Below, piece by piece: positions 60,531 to 64,000 of a stretch of DNA of 64,000 nucleotides. Below the pieces are notes generated by a model. That model saw only the letters and a list, made by a program, of their open reading frames with translations, searched no databases and was not told the DNA's origin. The DNA is from JAPPLB01 sp965218555. Lineage in GTDB: Bacteria; Acidobacteriota; Terriglobia; Bryobacterales; UBA6623. Each line of letters opens with the position of its first letter. The first letter of the stretch is position 1. Where the stretch lies: assembly GCA_965218555.1 (NCBI GenBank), contig OZ244625.1, positions 5,084,001 through 5,148,000 of the forward strand, given 5' to 3'. Made by a program: the position numbers and the translations under genes.

Positions 60531-62231
60531 CTAACGAGCCGGCCTGCTTGGAGATCTGGATTCCCGGACTTCGATTGTGCGATCGCATTCGATATCTGTC
60601 AGGGTTTGAACCGAGCCATGGGGCCAGATGACCTCAAGTTCGCGGATAGAAGTCTCTTCCCCAAGGCCGAAGTGGACAAGGATATCGCTCGCGGAAAGAT
60701 AGCTGCCCCCTGACCCCACAAACGACTCCTGCACGCGGCCCGACCCGGTTTCGATACGGATACGCGCTCCTCGGCCTTCGTTACTGCCTTGCGCCGCGAT
60801 CAACTGAACGCTGAGCCAATGGTTCGAGGACTCCGTAACATTCTTCAACACCATCGCCCGCTCGTTGTTGGCGTTGACGACGATGTCCATTCGTCCATCG
60901 TTGTCGAGGTCGCCAAACGCGGCGCCGCGGCCCGTGGTCGCTTTGCGGAACGCAGAGCCGGCGTTCTTCGATATATCGAAGAACCGCCCGAACACGTTTT
61001 TCAGCAGCAAGAACGGCTCGCGGTAAGCGAGCGCGGGATCGGACCACTCGATGTCATCCATAACGTGACCTTGAGCAACGAACAGGTCCCGCCAACCATC
61101 GTTGTCGAAGTCGACGAGGCCCGCTCCCCAGCCCGAGTGCAGGTCGGTCAGTGGACCGAGCCCGCTTGATCTCGATGCGCTGCGGAACTCTCCGCCGCGG
61201 TTGCGAAACAGCCAGTAGCTCTGGCGTGCGAGGGCATTGACGAAGATGTCAGTCTGTCCGTCGTTGTCATAGTCGGCGATGGCGACACCCATTCCCGCGA
61301 AGTCGCGGCCGTCGGCGTCATAGGCAACCCCGGCGGCCACACCGACCTCCTCAAAGCGCTTGCCGTCGAAGTTGCGGAAGAGCTGTTGCGGGTAAGCATC
61401 GTTTGCAACGAAGATGTCGACCCAGCCGTCTCTGTCGTAGTCTCCGAGAGCCACGCCGAGACCCTTGCCGGGGTAAGCACTGATGCCGGTGGTATGAGAG
61501 ACATCCTCAAACTTTCCTTGGCCGATGTTTCGGAACAGCAGATGTTCGATGGGCGCGAAGCTTCGCGGATGGCAGTAGGAGCGCCGATCGGGCAGGCCGT
61601 TGCCGCACGGAATGTTCTTGGAAAAGTCCCAGTCCAGGTAGCGAGCCATGAAGAGATCGAGGCGGCCGTCGCGGTCATAGTCGACGAAGGCGGCGCCCGA
61701 CGACCACCCCCTTCCCCCGACCCCGGCGTCCGCGGTCACGTCTGTGAACGAGCCCGCGCCGTCGTTTTGTAGCAGGATGTTGCGGCCGAAGTTCGTGACG
61801 TAGAGGTCGGGGTCACCGTCGTTGTCGTAGTCTCCGACAGCCGCACCCATGCCGTAGCCCCGGCCCGCTGCACCGGCGGCTTCGGTGACGTCCTTGAAGC
61901 GCCAGTCGCCAAGGTTGCGGTAGAGCCGGTTCCAGTAGGCCGGGTCGGGCTTGTCGGGCTCCGCCCCGGCAGGCATGGGGGCTTCGAGCGCGGCTCCGTT
62001 TACGAGATAGATATCGAGCAGTCCGTCGCCGTCGTAGTCGAAGAGAGCGACCCCCGAGCCCATCGTTTCGATCAGAAACTTCTGCGATGTTCGTCCGGAA
62101 CGATGCTCGAAAGAGACGCCGGCCGACGCGGCCACATCAACGAACCTGGGCGAAACGAGCCCCGGTTGAGCCTGAAGCAGGAGAGTGACTCCGAGCGCGC
62201 CGGCGATCAGTACAGTACGCAGGATGGGCAT
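60531..62231 (-). CDS. Secreted FG-GAP/VCBS repeat protein with ASPIC/UnbV domain (CRTAC1-like)
   Basis: 566 residues from ATG 62231 (signal peptide MPILRTVLIAGALGVTLLLQ); a TTG at 62258 is also in frame. It has about seven beta-propeller repeats with calcium-binding DxDxDG loops (ALFDYDGDGLLDIYLVNGAA, VGDYDNDGDPDLYVTNFG, FVDYDRDGRLDLFMARYL, LGDYDRDGWVDIFVANDA, IADYDNDGQTDIFVNALA). The C-terminal ASPIC/UnbV domain (about 480-560) ends with SIRELEVIWPHGSVQTL. An abundant Acidobacteria/Planctomycetes family; the role is not established. Confidence 0.9.
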   Translation of the reverse strand: MPILRTVLIAGALGVTLLLQAQPGLVSPRFVDVAASAGVSFEHRSGRTSQKFLIETMGSGVALFDYDGDGLLDIYLVNGAALEAPMPAGAEPDKPDPAYWNRLYRNLGDWRFKDVTEAAGAAGRGYGMGAAVGDYDNDGDPDLYVTNFGRNILLQNDGAGSFTDVTADAGVGGRGWSSGAAFVDYDRDGRLDLFMARYLDWDFSKNIPCGNGLPDRRSYCHPRSFAPIEHLLFRNIGQGKFEDVSHTTGISAYPGKGLGVALGDYDRDGWVDIFVANDAYPQQLFRNFDGKRFEEVGVAAGVAYDADGRDFAGMGVAIADYDNDGQTDIFVNALARQSYWLFRNRGGEFRSASRSSGLGPLTDLHSGWGAGLVDFDNDGWRDLFVAQGHVMDDIEWSDPALAYREPFLLLKNVFGRFFDISKNAGSAFRKATTGRGAAFGDLDNDGRMDIVVNANNERAMVLKNVTESSNHWLSVQLIAAQGSNEGRGARIRIETGSGRVQESFVGSGGSYLSASDILVHFGLGEETSIRELEVIWPHGSVQTLTDIECDRTIEVRESRSPSRPAR

Positions 62232-62427
62232 CGCGATCAGAACCCACCATAGCGGCAACGAGCAGTACTGACAATTGCGGGGGCGGGGGCGGCGCCGGCG
62301 CCGGCAACCGCCTCAACTGATGGCGGTAGACGTGGCGGGTCGTCTTTACGTCAAGGAAGTAAACGAAAAGCGCATGCAGAGGATTCGACGCCGTCATGGA
62401 GATGATGGATAATAAGGTCCACGGCAA

Positions 62428-64000
62428 ATGATCGACACGCTTCGAGCGATCGCCTGTCTCTTGCTCGCCTGTGGAATGACGAGCGCGCAGCAGTCGTCTC
62501 CCCAGGCACGCGAGCGCATGGAGCGAGCGCATCAGGTTCCGCAGAGAGCGCCGGCTTCGGAGGTTGCCCAGGAACTGACGCAGCAGGCGGCGGGGGTACG
62601 ACCAAGTGGCGCGGCTGTGAAGACGCCGGTCGCGCGAAGAAACTTCATCGACGAGCATATCTTCGGCCGGATTGAGCGCGACGGCATCCCTCATGCCGGG
62701 CCGGCGTCGGATCGTGAGTTTGCGCGTCGTGCTTATCTGGACGCGACGGGTCGCATCCCGCCAGTCGATGAGTTGCTGGCCTTTCTCGACGATACCGACC
62801 CCGAGAAGCGCGACAAGCTGGTGGACCGGCTGGTCGATAGCGAGGAGTTCGTCGAACGCTGGTCCTACTACTTCGAGGACCTGTTCCGGGCGGGCAACCG
62901 CATGGGGTTCGGCAAGAACCTTTTTCACTATTGGATCGTGGAATGGCTGCGTCTCGACCGCTCGTACGCCGATGTGGTCACGGACTTGTTGACCCAGGGT
63001 GGAAAGAGCAGCCATTCGTCACCGGGCGCGCTGTATTTCGCGCGCGATTTCGTCAAGGCCAAAGACGATCCGGACGAGCCGGACGCGCTCGATCTGGTGA
63101 ACCGCGCGGACTCGATCGATGAATTCACGATCACTTACAGCAAGGTTCTGCTGGGCGTAAATCCGGGATGCATCTCTTGCCACGACGGAGCGGGGCATCT
63201 CGAGAAAGTCAATGTGTTCTTCTCACGCAAAACGCGCGAGGAGTTTTTTCAGCAAGCGTCTTTCTTCGGAAGGACGCGGATGGTGATGAACTGGGAGGAC
63301 GGCTTCCAGGCGAATACCGAATACACGGTGGATGATGTCGAGCCCGGGTATCCGACCACAGGCGAAAGTATCGTTCGCGTCCCGCGGACGGGCGGGTCGA
63401 ACGAGCCGCGATTCATCCTGACGGGCGAGGCGGCACAGCCGGAAGCCATGCCCCGGGATGAGCTGGCGCGGCTGCTGACGGGGCATATCCAGTTTTCTCG
63501 AGCCATAACGAATCGCATCTGGGCAGAGTTGATGGGGTTCGGCATTGTCGAGCCAGTGAACGATTTCGACTTGGCACGGTACTACCCGGACCAGGAGCTG
63601 CCCGAGGGCTGGTCGATGCAGCCATCGCACCCGCAACTGCTGGATGCGATGGCGCGCGACTTTCAGAAGCACGATTACAGCTTCAAGCATCTGGTGCGGA
63701 CGATTATGAAGTCGAACGCCTACCGTCTCTCTTCGAAGTTCGACGGAGAATGGAAACCGGCATACGCGAACTACTATCCGCGGAAGTTCGTGCGCATGCT
63801 GAGCGCGGCGGAACTGCACGATTCGATTGTCACGGCGCCGGCGCGGCCGGGGTCCTATAAGAGCGGAGTGGATGATGTCGCCACGGCGATGGCGTTGCTG
63901 GATCCGTCGCACGTGAATCGCGAGGTATCGGAGTTTCTGCGGACGTTCGGGCAGCAGAGCCGCGACGCTCTGCCGGCGAAGACGCCGAGGTCGTCGCTGC
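62428..64000 (+). CDS. DUF1549/DUF1553 cytochrome-like protein, 5' part (runs off the window)
   Basis: At least 524 codons from ATG 62428 (AAGG upstream), open to the last base. Signal-like N-terminus (MIDTLRAIACLLLACGMTSA). DUF1549 is seen at FIDEHIFGRIERDGI, REFARRAYLDATGRIPPVDE and FVERWSYYFEDLFRAG; a heme-type CISCH in LLGVNPGCISCHDGAGHLEK; and the start of DUF1553 from QFSRAITNRIWAELMGFGIV through HLVRTIMKSNAYRLSS. Such proteins are abundant in Planctomycetes and Acidobacteria and are often followed by a DUF1501 gene, which would lie beyond the edge. The activity is unknown; a role in polysaccharide use is often suggested. Confidence 0.88.
   Translation, partial: MIDTLRAIACLLLACGMTSAQQSSPQARERMERAHQVPQRAPASEVAQELTQQAAGVRPSGAAVKTPVARRNFIDEHIFGRIERDGIPHAGPASDREFARRAYLDATGRIPPVDELLAFLDDTDPEKRDKLVDRLVDSEEFVERWSYYFEDLFRAGNRMGFGKNLFHYWIVEWLRLDRSYADVVTDLLTQGGKSSHSSPGALYFARDFVKAKDDPDEPDALDLVNRADSIDEFTITYSKVLLGVNPGCISCHDGAGHLEKVNVFFSRKTREEFFQQASFFGRTRMVMNWEDGFQANTEYTVDDVEPGYPTTGESIVRVPRTGGSNEPRFILTGEAAQPEAMPRDELARLLTGHIQFSRAITNRIWAELMGFGIVEPVNDFDLARYYPDQELPEGWSMQPSHPQLLDAMARDFQKHDYSFKHLVRTIMKSNAYRLSSKFDGEWKPAYANYYPRKFVRMLSAAELHDSIVTAPARPGSYKSGVDDVATAMALLDPSHVNREVSEFLRTFGQQSRDALPAKTPRSSL

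Overview
The window looks like chromosome of an acidobacterium of the Solibacter/Bryobacter kind, though I infer this from gene content only. The signs are two giant Oar-type TonB-dependent receptors with an N-terminal carboxypeptidase-regulatory domain, a quinoprotein dehydrogenase paired with a cytochrome c, an FG-GAP/ASPIC protein, a DUF1549-type cytochrome, Tat-exported enzymes and high-GC coding sequence. No rRNA, tRNA or CRISPR array was seen.

Region by region: 0.3-5.8 kb holds an Oar receptor, a Tat-exported sulfite-oxidase-like enzyme and a secreted TPR protein. 6.1-8.8 kb is housekeeping (rph, rdgB, and a ribBA-like gene whose GTP cyclohydrolase half has lost its zinc cysteines). 8.8-24 kb is a mobile-DNA graveyard: an IS630 element with an A_AAA_AAG frameshift site, an intact IS21 element with a 6-bp target duplication, a decayed mobilizable-plasmid remnant (MobA/MobL relaxase and a frameshifted RepA), a second Oar receptor with a frameshifted GntR gene, and an IS481 remnant lodged in an ankyrin gene. 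24.3-31.3 kb has a Spy-like protein beside an OmpR/histidine-kinase pair, then a LolA-like secreted protein, a diheme cytochrome c and a PQQ dehydrogenase. 31.3-38 kb is a catabolic neighbourhood: two enolase-superfamily enzymes, DUF3830, RraA-like, and an exported PLP enzyme.

The most striking piece is at about 38.1-47.6 kb. It is a compact element with an integrase and an almost complete phage head module on one strand (terminase, HNH, capsid, P-loop protein, prohead protease, connectors, portal), but no tail, lysis or phage replication genes. It resembles a capsid-forming phage satellite. It separates a COG3375-type acetyltransferase gene from a MenC/N-succinylamino-acid-racemase gene on the same strand, so it probably split a two-gene operon for D-amino acid handling. 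Three related 25-bp palindromes with a GAT centre mark the element.

From 47.6 kb the chromosome resumes with mazG and kdsB. It then has a respiratory operon: Rieske, b6-type split cytochrome b, an octaheme coiled-coil cytochrome c, a cupredoxin lipoprotein, and heme A/O synthesis (ctaA, ctaB). The end holds a second exported PLP enzyme paralogous to the first, an ASPIC/FG-GAP protein, and a DUF1549-type protein that runs off the window.
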